From Sceloporus undulatus (lineage: Eukaryota; Chordata; Lepidosauria; Squamata; Phrynosomatidae), in assembly GCF_019175285.1 (NCBI RefSeq), contig NC_056523.1:202231244-202295243 (forward strand): a stretch of DNA of 64,000 nt. Direction: 5' to 3'. Both the position numbers and the translations under genes were made by a program. The notes below the pieces were generated by a model. That model was not told where the DNA came from. It saw nothing but the letters and a program-made list of their open reading frames with translations, and did not search any database. Within the stretch, counting starts at the first letter, position 1. Each line of letters opens with the position of its first letter. Below, piece by piece: positions 47,562 to 59,189 of the stretch.

Positions 47562-47932
47562 GGGACAGACCACCTGAAAAGGGTGGCCTGCCAGAGGCCT
47601 CTTTTCCTCTGGAGGGAAGCCGCAGCTACCAAACCTTGCGGCTTCCCTTTGGAGGAAAAAGAACGTGAGAAAAGTGGAGTTTCTTAAGCTGCAGGGACGG
47701 CGTAACAAATGTGCCACTGGCACACTCCTTACACAAGCGCTGCGCGGCAACATGTGGATGTCACCTGGTGCTTATGTAACAATGGCAGTGCCTGTGTACC
47801 CAGGGCACCACCATTGTTACACCGCCCATATGTTCTAGGGTTAGGGACCATGCGGTTGCCGCGTGGTCCCTAACCCTAGAATCGGCACTAGTATGCCGCT
47901 TTATGTCGGTATGTACCGCTCCTTTGATTTGT
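47562..47932. mobile_element. Hairpin-rich MITE with TTAGGG-containing stem, right arm
   Basis: The stem at 47835-47879 pairs CTAGGGTTAGGGACCA with TGGTCCCTAACCCTAG. Mirror of 30188-30565. Confidence 0.6.
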
Positions 47933-48841
47933 ATGCAAATGTTCCCAAGTTAAATTTGCAATGAGCAGACAGACCTATGAGAGACGTTTGCCTGTACAAC
48001 AGGGGCTCAGAATCTGTGGCCCTCCAGGTGTTTGAGGACTGCAACTCCCATCAGTTCCAGCTAGTAAGGCTGATTAAAGGGATAAAGGGAATTCCAGACT
48101 AACACTATCCTACACATTCCTCATCTGTGCCACAGATGCCTATGCTGTTGCCAGACAGAGTGGTCAAAAGTGGGCTAGAAAGGAACAAGGTTCCAACTTG
48201 GTTTAAAGCTACTTTGCATATCGAGTTGCAGAGCTTAGCTGAGGGGCTTTGGTGGAGCTAAAGTCTTTTAAAGTTCAGTTTGCTTGTTCGGCTTGCCAGT
48301 CTATTGTTAGGAGGGAGGGAAATTTAATGAGGAAACCAGCCCTTAGTGACATTTTAGATTAAACAGGTGAGAACAAAACAAAAATGCAAGATGTATGTAG
48401 ACTTGTCTTTTATCATTTAATTGCTAACAAGTCAGCTGTAATTATCTGAGACTCTCTATTCTGGGAACTGCACGTCTCCTCCGTTCTGCTAAAAGATTAT
48501 ACCTAAATAGGAAGTATTCTGTAAAGAAATAACTGATTTCAAACAGAAACCATTAAGCAGTAGCATTTAGGGGGATAAACTTCCCAAATTTTAGGAAGTT
48601 TAAGCATTTTCATTGGATGTTATTATTTCCTCTGAAAGCGAGACAGTGGCCTACCAAGATGCTCTCTTAACAATGGCATGGTTGCTGGGTATGCTTCATC
48701 AGTAGTCTGTTGTTGGAAAACTATGCTACACAATCTTTTTTTATTTATTTATCTGAGTGACAAAAGTCCTCTTGTCTTTAAGCATGTGGGAGCAGTATGC
48801 GTGTGGAAAATCTTTATAAATGGAAGACTTTTTATTGCTAT

Positions 48842-49082
48842 TTGTGGTCCCAAAGAGAAAGGCCAAAATAAAGCTGCTTTGGGTCACTTTGGGGGTATGC
48901 TATTTAAATGACACACACATCTTAACAGGCCAGAAGCTGTACCAAAGTTGCGCTCCAGTCCTTAGGACTGGAGCGTGGCTTTGGCATGACTTCTGGCCTC
49001 TTAGGACACATGTAGCATTTAAACAGCATACCTCCAAAGTGACCCAAAGCAGTTTTATTTTGGCCTGTCTGTTTGGGCCCTG
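48842..49082. mobile_element. Palindromic MITE (ACAGACAGG-type ends), right arm
   Basis: GGCCAAAATAAAGCTGCTTT then GGGTCACTTTGGGGG ... CCTCCAAAGTGACCCAAAGC. Mirror of 29022-29262. Confidence 0.75.
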
Positions 49083-49499
49083 TGTCATACTAATCTAAAG
49101 ATTGTTACACAAGTATGTCATCATATACATGTTCAGTCAAAGGCTGTAAAGAGTGGGGGCTTCCATTTCCTCGGGAGTAATTAAACTGTTCTAGACTTCC
49201 CCCCTAACTTTACAAGAGCTATCCAAGATTCTGGTCCCTATGCCCAAAATTTCCCTGTGCCCAAAATTTCTCCTGGAAAACATCTTTAAAGTTCAGATCA
49301 ATCACTCCTCTGATATGATGGGAGCCACCAGCCACTACCAGTCAAGGGGTAGGCAAAGATTGTTGGTGGGTAGGCACACCTGTTAACCAAATTGGTTCAA
49401 ATCTTTTGTATAGATCTTGAGCCAATAGTTAAAAGATTTTCCATCTTTTGGCTCCATTAATCAGAACTGAGACTGTGGTCAAGAGGTAGTCATGGAAGG

Positions 49500-49740
49500 G
49501 CATCCATGAAGGAACTATATAGGATGCTGAAATGTAAAAATATATCACTGAATACTCAAGTTAGGATTGTCCATGCCATTGCTCTTCCCATTTCATTGTA
49601 TGGTTATAAAAGCTGGACAGGGAAGAAAGCTGACAGGAAGAAAATCACCTCATCTGAGATATGGTGCTGGAGATGGAGGAGAGTTCTACAGATATCAAGG
49701 ACTGCTAAAAACATGTGAGTCCTAGAGCAAGTCAGGCCTG
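49500..49740 (+). mobile_element. RTE-like LINE fragment, right arm
   Basis: The frame at 49506-49718 reads KNISLNTQVRIVHAIALPIS, then LYGYKSWTGKKADRKKITSS, then EIWCWRWRRVL. This is the motif found near the C-terminus of RTE/Bov-B type reverse transcriptases (KVRIVKAMVFPV..YGCESWT). 5'- and 3'-truncated. Confidence 0.75.
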
Positions 49741-49989
49741 AACTGGACAGTTAAAGCAAGATCAAACTGCTAGGTATCTGTTCTGTAGTTACATTCTTGG
49801 TTTTAAATTTGCTTTGTTCCTTCAGCAGATAACAGACACCTTTTCTTTCTAATATTAATTAACTACAAGATGTTCATGTTGCAAATGCAGTAACTGAGTA
49901 AGCTTCTGTTTTGTCCATTCCTGTTTCTCTAAACATGGTTTCTGTAGAGTGCTGTTGAGGATTAGACTGAATGGAGTTGTCTCTTACTA

Positions 49990-50706
49990 AAGCTGCATCT
50001 GCTCTGCAGAAATAATCCAGTTTGGTGCCTCTTTAACTGTCATGGCACTGTTACCAAGTTTGGTTTTAATAAAATTTCGGGTACATGTTGTCTGTGCTAT
50101 GACCCCTGACTGACCCCAGAGAGGACCCGCCATTAACCTAAAGGCGAGGAGACCACGTAGGCAGCTCGCCTTGCAAAGGCAGAGCCCTAGAAAGAGATAG
50201 AATTGGAAATTTTCCATAGGAAATTTGGGAGTCGCCAAACCAGAATTGCCTCTGCTAGCCCAAGTAAGACAGTAGACTTGGCTTCACACCTGATGAGCCA
50301 GTGATCAGCTTAACGACTTAGTAATCAAGTCGGATGCCTCTCCGAATTGTGTCCAGACCTAAATGCATTGTGCAACACATTACTTGCTCTTGGCAAGCCC
50401 AAGCAATCAACACCTTTGTCTAGCAAATATTCCTAGCCTCCAGATACGTTTCGCACTATAAGAATCCCAGGTTTTTGGACCCTCTTTGAGCTGAGCTTGT
50501 GCTATCACCAGGTTGCAAACTGGTCCACACCAGTTTGAACTCTGCTCTTAGCTCCCGCGGCCCTCTTCCCCTGCTCCTGCGGCCGTGATTCACTGTCCAC
50601 CCAAGCTTCATCAGACTTCCTGGAGAAAACTTCTAAGGTAGTATTCCCTAGTGGTGCCTCTCTTTCTCAAACCTATCTCCTGAACTTACCCATCCCCTGC
50701 TGTAGC

Positions 50707-50742
<36 letters not shown>

Positions 50743-51122
50743 CCCCTTTTGCTGTGTGGTTTTTCCTGTCCTGTAATAAACATTACCTTTTTAATTGGAC
50801 CTATTTGGTATGAGTGTCTCTTTCTCTTGGGGCTTGCTGGCGACCTCTGGTATACACTATTGGGACCCGATTCCAGTACGTGGTGTTGTTAGGGCCACCT
50901 CTCGACTATATTTGAGTTAATTAAAATCCCCCTAATTCGATCCTTCCTAACAGCACAAAGCCATGGAGTTCTGGAATCTGTAGTTTTGTAATATGTTTAG
51001 CCTTCTCTATCTGAGAGCTCTGGTGCCACAAGAAACTTCAAATCCCAGGATTCCATAGCACAGAGCCATGGCAATTAAAGCAGTCTCAAACTGGATTATT
51101 TCTGCAGCGTGGATGCAGCCTA
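49990..51122. mobile_element. Palindromic MITE family A split by a solo LTR, right arm
   Basis: GCTGCATCTGCTCTGCAGAA ... GTCATGGCAC, then the LTR, then GCACAAAGCCATGGAG ... GATTATTTCTGCAGCGTGG. The two MITE parts are complementary, so the MITE was in place first. Confidence 0.8.
50049..50952 (+). mobile_element. Solo LTR of an endogenous retrovirus, right arm
   Basis: 904-bp fossil LTR with TGTTACC start and CCTAACA end, flanked by 4-bp direct repeats GCAC (50045-50048, 50953-50956). A poly(A) hexamer AATAAA is near 50775, and a (GT)n tract lies at about 50708-50742. There is no internal region, so it probably arose by LTR-LTR recombination. A 4-bp target fits class I (gammaretrovirus-like) ERVs. 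It is present in both arms, so older than their split. Confidence 0.75.
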
Positions 51123-51202
51123 AGACCACTGCAACTTTTCAGTGTGCACAGAATTATATATGTCAGCGCTGGTGAACCTGAGCCCCTCAAGGTGTCGTTG
51201 CA

Positions 51203-51432
51203 CTCTTTGTTGTTGTGTGCCTCCAAGTAATTTCTGAGTATGGCAACTTTAAGGTGACCCTATCACATGGTTTTCATGGCAGAGTTTGTTCTTCCTTTCC
51301 TCTGAGGCTGAGAGAGTATGATTTACCCAAGATCATCCAGTGGGTTCCCATGGCCAAACAGGAATTCAAACCCTGGTTTTCCATTGCCCTAATCCAACAC
51401 TCAAACTACTCCACCATGCTGGCTCTCTGTTC
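51203..51432 (-). mobile_element. Sauria-type SINE, right arm
   Basis: TTTGTTGTTGTGTGCCTCCA ... ACTACTCCACCATGCTGGCT. Mirror of 26719-26945. Confidence 0.75.
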
Positions 51433-52064
51433 CTATTAGTGATGATGAGAGCTGTAGTTCATCAGCATCTAAAAGACTTCAGGTTTCCCAGCCCTGACAC
51501 ACAGAAACAAGAGAGAACTGAAACAACCATCAGCCTATCCAGAGCAACGCACAAAGACAAGGTACAATGCATGACTCTTTTATGAGAATCTTTTTGTTGC
51601 TGGGAGATAATACTGTAGCTCCTACACTGGGGACTCTGCCACACTTTAATCAACTGCAGCAAATCTGTAAAATTCTGTCTCACTTTCATCACTGCTGATG
51701 GTGTAATGGAAGAAGATATAATGAAAGCAATTCCTCTTAGCAGTACAGAAGCTCCCATCTGCTATTCCTGACATGATGGGCTGTAATCTACCAGTAGTTC
51801 TGGATTGTACTAGCCCATTAGAGGAGCTGCCAGTCGCTGAAAAGCCACCAAGTTCTACATATGAGAAACACCAGTCCATTTATTGTACACAGCAGTACAG
51901 ACCATTAAGAGCATCATCGTTCTTGTCTAATCTTAGTTTTTTAGCAGTTTAGGGATAGCTTAACTGGCAGAGATGGGCAAGTTGTAATGTCCACCAGAGA
52001 AATTAGCATGTTTCTGATTTGTAGCTTCTGTGTTCCTACACAGTTTTTCTGGCTCTTTCCATGG

Positions 52065-52272
52065 GCCCTTTCACTTAGGCAATTATAACACTATATTTGC
52101 CATGGAGGCATCTTGTGGAATCCTGAAATTTGTAGACTGGTTTGGCACCAGAGTTCTCTGGCTGAAAAGCCTAAATACTCTTCCCTAAACTGCAAAACCT
52201 TGGATTCTACAGGATGGAAACATGACAGTTAAAGTGGAATCATAGTGCTATAATTGTATAGTGTGAAAGAGT
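52065..52272. mobile_element. Family A-related palindromic MITE
   Basis: CCCTTTCACTTAGGCAATTA ... GTGCTATAATTGTATAGTGT then GAAAGAG; a variant with TATAAT instead of the TTTCTGCAG ends. A sister copy is at 54303-54530. Confidence 0.65.
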
Positions 52273-52728
52273 TGCAAAACATGACAGTTAATTTAGTTGA
52301 GGTCTATACTTGCACAAAACTTTCTTGTACTATTAAAAGACTTGCAGGAGTCTGGTGTTTCTGCTATTACAGCTGTGTTTAAAAAAATGAAGTCTATCAC
52401 AGCAGAATGACCAAAATTCATCCCCCACCGCTGATAACTTTAAAAACTTTATTAACGTCTGAAGTTGCTGTCTTGACAGTGATTTGGCTAGTCCATAAGT
52501 CATCACGGAGGGCTGCTGACAGTTTCAAGATGTACATCTGCAGATGGCTGCAAAAATCAAAGCACCAGATGTAAAAGTTATATATTAATGTGGTCTGCCA
52601 GGGGTGGGGTGAGCCATCACTCATTGACATTTTTAAAATAAGCAGCTTTACTTAAAGGACACCATCAGCTGAAATACATTATGGGCTGGGACCTAGTAAT
52701 CACTGATCTTTGCAATATGAGCAAATGA

Positions 52729-52732
<4 letters not shown>

Positions 52733-52765
<33 letters not shown>
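52733..52765. repeat. (AAT)n microsatellite
   Basis: About 11 units. Confidence 0.95.
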
Positions 52766-53045
52766 GTCAGGTAAAGATATAAAAGAACAGAACTGGAAGA
52801 GACCTGGGGATTAGCTAGGAGAAAGCGAAGAAGATGCCTTTACACCCATACTCAGTGATGCTTCCAGGTTTGCAGGATGTCTGGGCACTGGGATTTTTCT
52901 ACATAAGTGCTTCTGATGATGGTGATATTTATTTATATCCCACCTTCCTCTGAGTACAGGACTCAAGGCAGCTGATATGACATCTGATATGAATTCCCCC
53001 CCAAATTTGCCAGGGACCAACACCATAGTCCTGCTTATTGAGTGT

Positions 53046-53263
53046 GGCCTTGTTCACACTGCAGAAATAAAGCAGTTTGACACCACTTTAATTGTCATGA
53101 CTCAGTGCTATGGAATTTTGGGATTTGTAATTTTGTGAGATATTTAGCCTTCTTTGTCAGAGCGTTCTCCACCAAATTACAAATTCCAGAATGCCATAGC
53201 ACTGAGCCATGGCAATTAAAGTAGTATCAAACTGCACTATTTCTGCAGTGCAGATACAACCTA
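53046..53263. mobile_element. Palindromic MITE family A
   Basis: GGCCTTGTTCACACTGCAGA ... CACTATTTCTGCAGTGCAGA. Full-length, outside the palindrome. Confidence 0.8.
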
Positions 53264-54302
53264 CAACTGTTTCTTTCTTTCCTGAAGATTTTCCATTGAC
53301 CAGCAGTCAATATCTCACAGACTGACAGTGGTCTACATACCATCACTTTGAGTAGCCTAGCTGCTCTCTTCAGCACATTAAGCCAAATTCAAAATTAACA
53401 ACCAACAAGAGAGAAAAAAATGTAGAAGCATGGCAACTGCTTTTAAAATGTTCAGGAGAATAAAAAAGATTTTCATCACTTGACTCCAAAAAGACAAAGG
53501 GACCAGATAAGGTGCCATCACTGAAAATGTCCTGTGATTCCCTAGTAGCTCAGAGACACTTGGAAACGAAGAAGCCAATGAATGTCTTTTTGGGCAGATA
53601 ATAAAAGGTCAGCTATATAGCAAACCTGACATGAGGCCAGTTCTGTTCAGCTGCATTTCAGTGACTTGGATTAGACCATATTAGTTTAACTCTAGTGGCC
53701 TAACCAGTTCCACCACTGAAACTATGTCATTTTGACAGAATTGGGCAAGTTAATGGTGCATACAAGGTGATCTGTGGAGAATGTGAGGTGCTCAAGCTAT
53801 GTGACTGCACTGTTTTATGGAGTTGGTGAGCGGATTGTATTCATCCATCATTGCCAAGCAGGGTTCTTACATTCAGCAAACTGCCAAAGCTAGAAAAGTA
53901 ATTTCTTTTTGTCCAGATTGGTTTGTTGATTCCTGCATAAAAGAATGGGGCATGACAAAAAGGAAAGGGAAAAAAATACAAATAAAAGACTGGTAAAATG
54001 TGGCATGTAAAATGAATCACAAATACTCAACCTCCATCCACAGAAGAAAGAGAGGTTTTATTACTCCTTGCTAGCTATCCCCATCTCCATCTTTAGGAAC
54101 CAGACTCTTTCATTATCTTTAATTAAATACTGCAAAGCAGTTTCCAAAGCAGTAGAGATTGTTTTATTAGCCTACATGCAAACTGGGATTTTTTTAAAAA
54201 AAAATCCAAGCCCTTCCTTGCAAAAACAAAATAAAAACAAAACAGTTTAAAAAATCTGTCTGCAAAGAAATCTCATCCATGAAAAGCTCACAGTTGTTAT
54301 CC

Positions 54303-54530
54303 TCTGGCACTTTCACACTACACAGTAACAATGCTATGATTACACTTTAACTGTCATGGCTGCTTCCTATGGAATCCTGGGGCTTGTAGTTTGGAAAGGT
54401 CCTAGAGCTCTCTGAATGAGAATTCTATATGCTCCTCTCTAAACTGCAAATCTCATGCTTCCATAGTATGGAAGCATGACAGATAAAGGGCAATCAAAGA
54501 GCTATAATTCTGTTAGTGTGAAAGGGTCCC
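54303..54530. mobile_element. Family A-related palindromic MITE (TATAAT variant)
   Basis: CTGGCACTTTCACACTACAC ... AGAGCTATAATTCTGTTAGT then GTGAAAGGGTCC. Confidence 0.65.
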
Positions 54531-54601
54531 TGAAAATGGGACCTTCAAATCTGAAAAGAAAAGAAAGACATTTATCAACTCAGCTGCCATGGAATGAATG
54601 A

Positions 54602-54694
54602 ATATATATATATATATATTTGAGAGAGAGAGAGAGACAGATTGGCAGCTTTGCAGAGTCTAATGATATACTCACCAGGAACTACAACTGTGCC

Positions 54695-54725
<31 letters not shown>

Positions 54726-54727
54726 TA
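54602..54727. repeat. (TA)n and (GA)n microsatellites
   Basis: (TA)n at 54602-54622, (GA)n at 54623-54640 and again at 54696-54727. Confidence 0.9.
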
Positions 54728-54939
54728 AACTTTTTGGACATTTCCCAGAATTCTCTAGTCACATGCCTACTGAGATTCTGGGAATTGTAGCTGAAAAAAA
54801 TGAGCTGTACATCTTCTATCAATAAAGCTGTAAGTCTTGTACTAAATAAAGTCACTTCTTTCTACAAACCAAACTGCAGTTTCGTATAATTCTGCTTGAA
54901 CATTAATCACAAGTTTTATTAAACTTAGGATGGAAAATC

Positions 54940-55650
54940 CTTCCAGGGCCTCATTCCCTCTACATTTTAAACCACTTTGGTAACCAATTTGAAGTGGTTT
55001 AAATGACCTTGGTATGCACTTGAACTGAATCGCTGAGGCAGTTTGGAGAGGGGGATTATGCGCTAGAGACCCATTTAACACATGCCTTTTTGACACTCAT
55101 TTTTTCTGTGTCCATTTCAGTAAATTGATTCACCACAAGTGTGAGCAGGAAGCGGATCGGAATCAATTTCAAGAATCAATTCAATGTGAATGTGAACAGG
55201 ATTCAGATCGGAATTGATTTCCTATGATGTGATAAGAGATCACCAGGTGGCATGTGTGCTCTTCACCACTGGTGGCAAATCCGGAAAGTGGACTGCATGC
55301 ATGTTTGCAGGGCTTGCAAGATCAATAGCAGTGTGTGATCCATTGTGGTCCAAACAAGAAAGCCAAAGCATGTGCGCGGAACTGACAAAAACAGAAGTGA
55401 CAGAGCACGTCACCACATATGCATGGAGGCAGGTTATGGCATGTGGGTATTGGCAGAAGTATGTAAGTGGAATTGCAGTGATGGACAGAGAAAAAAAATC
55501 CCGCTGGAAATGGTTCATTTTGAGCCAATTCATTAGCCATTGTGAACCATAAGTGGGTTATTTTACTAGAAGAAAATGTGATTGAGCCAAATGTAGTGTG
55601 AACCATGCTCCGCTGTCAAACCGACCCATTGATTTGGATCACAAACTGAT
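54940..55650. other. Possible decayed element; no gene seen
   Basis: Paired words such as CGGAATCAATTTCAAG and TCAATTCAATG, and AACCGACCC-like ends, hint at an old palindromic element. A 112-codon frame at 55214-55552 has no recognisable domain and is overlapped by open frames on the other strand, so I do not call it. Confidence 0.3.
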
Positions 55651-55997
55651 TTATTTGTAAGTAGGAATGTAGCATCTTAAGGTTGCTTCCTGTCCTTTGC
55701 CTACTTACTTGGGAGTTATCACTGAACTCACTGGGACTTAATTGTGGATATATATCTACTTGTTAATGTGTTTAGTTGTGGAAGAAAAAGAAAAGAAAAA
55801 AGAAAAAAAAAGAATACACTTTATGCACCTCTCTGCCACATTACATCTATCAAGCCTCACTCCAGCAAATTTCCAAACCAGAACAAAATGGGGGGAGGAC
55901 ATACCAGGGGAGCCTTCCTAGCATAATTTCCTTTCAAATAAATAAATATTTGTTAAAACAAAACAGCCACCCTGAGGTTTCATGTGGTTATATGCTC

Positions 55998-56107
55998 TGC
56001 TCTGATGCTACAACAAACTAAATTTCCCAGGATTACGTAGCACTGAGCCACGGCATTTAAAGTGGGGTCAAACTGGATTATTTCTGCAGTGCAGATACAG
56101 ATAAGGT
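55998..56107. mobile_element. Palindromic MITE family A, partial
   Basis: Right half only: AAATTTCCCAGGATTACGTA ... GGATTATTTCTGCAGTGCAG. Confidence 0.7.
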
Positions 56108-56999
56108 TGATTTTGGGTGGTCAGTGGGCGTGCTTTAGGTTTGGCTTAGGTGCTTGTTGCTTACCAGCGATCAGCGGAGAAAGAAAAAGGGTGAACATTT
56201 CCATTTGATTTCCTTTGATGAATTGGCAAAGTAACTGAGAATCTTTAATTCTTTTTCTTTGCTCCATTGGCAAATGATCACTCCCCAACCCCCCGGTCAA
56301 TTGGAGCTTGTCAGAGAAGCCAAGAAGGGAAAACTTTACCTACTGCCCCCACCTTGTTTTGCAGGTGAGTAGCCCAGTTCCAGAATCTCCCTCTCTCTCT
56401 CAATCTCTCTCTCTCACACATACACATACACACAAACTCTCTCAAACACCGTCACATGCTTGGAAATGTAAGGGAACACTTTAAAAAGCATTTATTTCAT
56501 TACCCTTGCTCCACTGTTCTTGGTGCTACTGACATGATTAATTACTGGCAGACTAATTGCTGCTTTAACTGCTGGCTTTCATCTGCCAGCGATTCAACAA
56601 GTCTATCCCAAATCAAGAAGTGCAATAGCAATAGCAAGTACATTTCTATACCGCTTGCTGTTGTGCTAAGCGGTTTATTTCTGTGTGCTCCTCACCTACA
56701 AGGAAGAAAATGCCTTTTAAAAAATATATGACTGTTTTCATTTCATTTAATATTTTTGGGGGGCAAGCATATCTGTGCATATACACATGTGTACCAAACC
56801 AGGCAAGGGGGAAGAGGTGGTGCCCAGACAGTCCAAAATGCTGTGTGTAATAAGCTGTTAGCCTGAATGAAAGTTGCAATGTAAGAAAAGTTCCCTAAAG
56901 TGAAATAGGGAAAAGAACAATCCCACTTGTATAACATTTTTGAAAACAACTCTGTTTTAGTGGAAGAACAGCCTTGTGTGGTAAAGTCCATAGTTTGGT

Positions 57000-58600
57000 G
57001 AGGGTGCCTAGAATTCTTATCTAGAGAAAACTATGTCCAACCACATTTCCTGGCATAAAAGCAGGGGCGTAGTGAAGGGGAAGGCAAATGAGGACATCTC
57101 TAAAATGATAATTCTGCCCCCTTACAAAATCTTCCTTGAGTTAAACCTCTTTTAAAACAATGACCCAGACCTTCTCCCTGACACACTGCCATTTTTGTGT
57201 CTCTCCACCCAACAAAAATGGTCTTGCCTTCACTCCTAGGTGAATTTATGAAACCATGTTAAGTCTATGTTTCAGACAAGCCCTAAATATAGATCAGCTC
57301 CAACTGTACTAACTGCTCCTAGCTTTTAAATACTGAAATGAAGGGGTTTGTTTTTTTCATTTAGAGCTGATCGATGTCCCATTAGGGTGCATCATGGTGG
57401 GAACAGATCCATTTTCCTCAACAGTATTAAGAAGGTTTGAAAGGCTCTTGTATCTAAGTACTGTATGCTCTTGAGTCAGGATTCTGGTAAGTAGCATCAA
57501 ATGCTAGTAATATCTGCTGGTCTGTTTGGTTCTGGAAAAGATACCCAGTGCCCACTGTAGAAGTACAGGTGTGTATAAAAAAATCATAACTGCAAAGCTG
57601 TTGTGAGCCATGTGCTGAACAAATGGGGAAAGAAAACACCTCAGGATATCTCTATAACCCTTGTCCACAATAGAAATATTGAGTTTTAGTAGTAACACAC
57701 TTCACTCATGTATCTTAATCCTGATGAGAGCTTGAGCTGTGTTAGGTGATCAATAACTTATGCTGGAAGGTTTAAAAAATGATTAGCACTTTGTGGTGAG
57801 TTAGAAAATAGCGGTATAGCATAGCAGTCCTTTTGTTCTAGAATCTTCTATAACACAACCTTTTAGCCATAGAAATAGTTGTCCTGTTCCCAATAAAGCT
57901 TACATTACATGTGACCCTCCAGCAATGTGTAGAAAAATTGCTATTTTTATACTATAACTCTTAGAATCCTCCACCCAGCATGAAAGATTTTGGGAGTTGT
58001 AATCCAAATAAATAAATTAATAAATATTCCAGACTCTACAATGAAGACTCAATTTCCTTATATTTGTAGTTGTCTCCTTGTGGCTTTCTTGCCTTGAGGT
58101 CTGATAACTGCTACTTAGTATTGTCATTGAGTGCCTGCTATCAGAGGGGCGATACACAAGGAGTTTTACTAGCACACTTCCACCAATCTGTGAGTTTGCC
58201 TTCCAGGTTGCCATTTCTTGCAGTACCATCAGTTTACTGTCAGCAATACAATCAAGTAGTTTCTGCACCCACAACAATAGTACTATGCATTGCTGTCAGG
58301 GATGAGTGAGACATTTGCTTTTGTTTGGTTCCTTTTATTTTTGTCAGAAACCTCCCAAAATGTGCAAATTTCTTTCTTAATGCAATGAGAGAAAGTTCAA
58401 GTCTTTGCTTGGTGTAGGAAGAAAAACTTTCATTCGGTCACCCTAGCATCCTGTTAGTTCACTTCACCATGAATCAACAGTGTGATGTGACAGTAAAAAA
58501 ATCCAGTGCTAAGGCTGCTTCAACAAGAGTATAGTGTTCAGTACAAGGGATGTCATAGTACCACTCTGTTCTGCTTTGGCTAGACTTCACAGAATACTGT
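57000..58600. other. Intergenic stretch without recognised genes or full elements
   Basis: AT-rich unique-looking DNA. Open frames are short and show no domain or codon pattern that I recognise. Confidence 0.5.
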
Positions 58601-58619
58601 GACTACTTTAGGGCACCAT

Positions 58620-59080
58620 AGTTCAAGAAGTGTACAAGCTGCAATGTGCTCAGAGGAGGATGAACAAGCCATGTGAGAAATAGCTTAGTAATCTTGGCAA
58701 GTTTGGAGAAGAGAAGATTGTGGGGTGATATGTAGCCATCTTTAAAAATCTGAAGGAATGTTGTATAGAAAATGGAGCAAGCTTGTTTTCTGGAGGGTTA
58801 AGCTCTCCTAGCTTTGTCTGCCTGGGTTCTCTGTGCAGCAACAAGTGAAGTCTAGGAAATGTGGAGGCAGAGCTACAGTGGTCTAATGATATTCTGTCAC
58901 TTTGATTAGGTGTGTTATCTCAGGCTACTGGGTTTGAGTGTATGCATTTGAAGGTGGGCGGCTGGGAAAGAACAAGGATTTTGTTGGTGTAACACCCACT
59001 TCACAGTTCACCAGTCTCCCTTCCTGCTGAGGGTTGGACTGGATGGCCCTTGAGTTCCCTTCTAACTTTGGTTTTAGGAT
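58620..59080 (+). mobile_element. Old CR1 LINE 3' end with internal non-CR1 sequence
   Basis: GTTTGGAGAAGAGAAGATTG ... AAATCTGAAGGAATGTTGTA matches the CR1 C-terminal block; the tail GGGTTGGACTGGATGGCCCT is at about 59030. About 220 bp between them does not match CR1, so it is either a later insertion or too decayed. Confidence 0.6.
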
Positions 59081-59189
59081 GTAGAAAGATGCTGGCACTA
59101 TCTATTTTTTACTTGGGACTACAGGCTTCTGATCCATTTTAGGTTCAGAGTTCACAGACTTGAGAACAAGTGCTGGCATTTTTAAGGAT

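Larger units (their letters stand above)
40127..51683. repeat. Right arm of the giant inverted repeat
   Basis: Mirror of 26470-40101. Where known repeats can be compared (family A MITE at 47321-47550, Sauria-type SINE at 44286-44500), the right-arm copy lies closer to the family consensus and the left copy holds extra single bases. The sequence beyond 51690 does not resemble the flank left of 26465. Confidence 0.92.

Noticed and set aside
26470-51683. Simple hairpin (missed-adapter) read as the full explanation of the palindrome
   Set aside because: The two outer flanks differ, and the arms differ by whole transposon insertions with target duplications. One molecule read twice would show neither.
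55214-55552. 112-codon open frame
   Set aside because: Open frames overlap on the opposite strand, there is no known domain, and the region looks like a decayed palindromic element.
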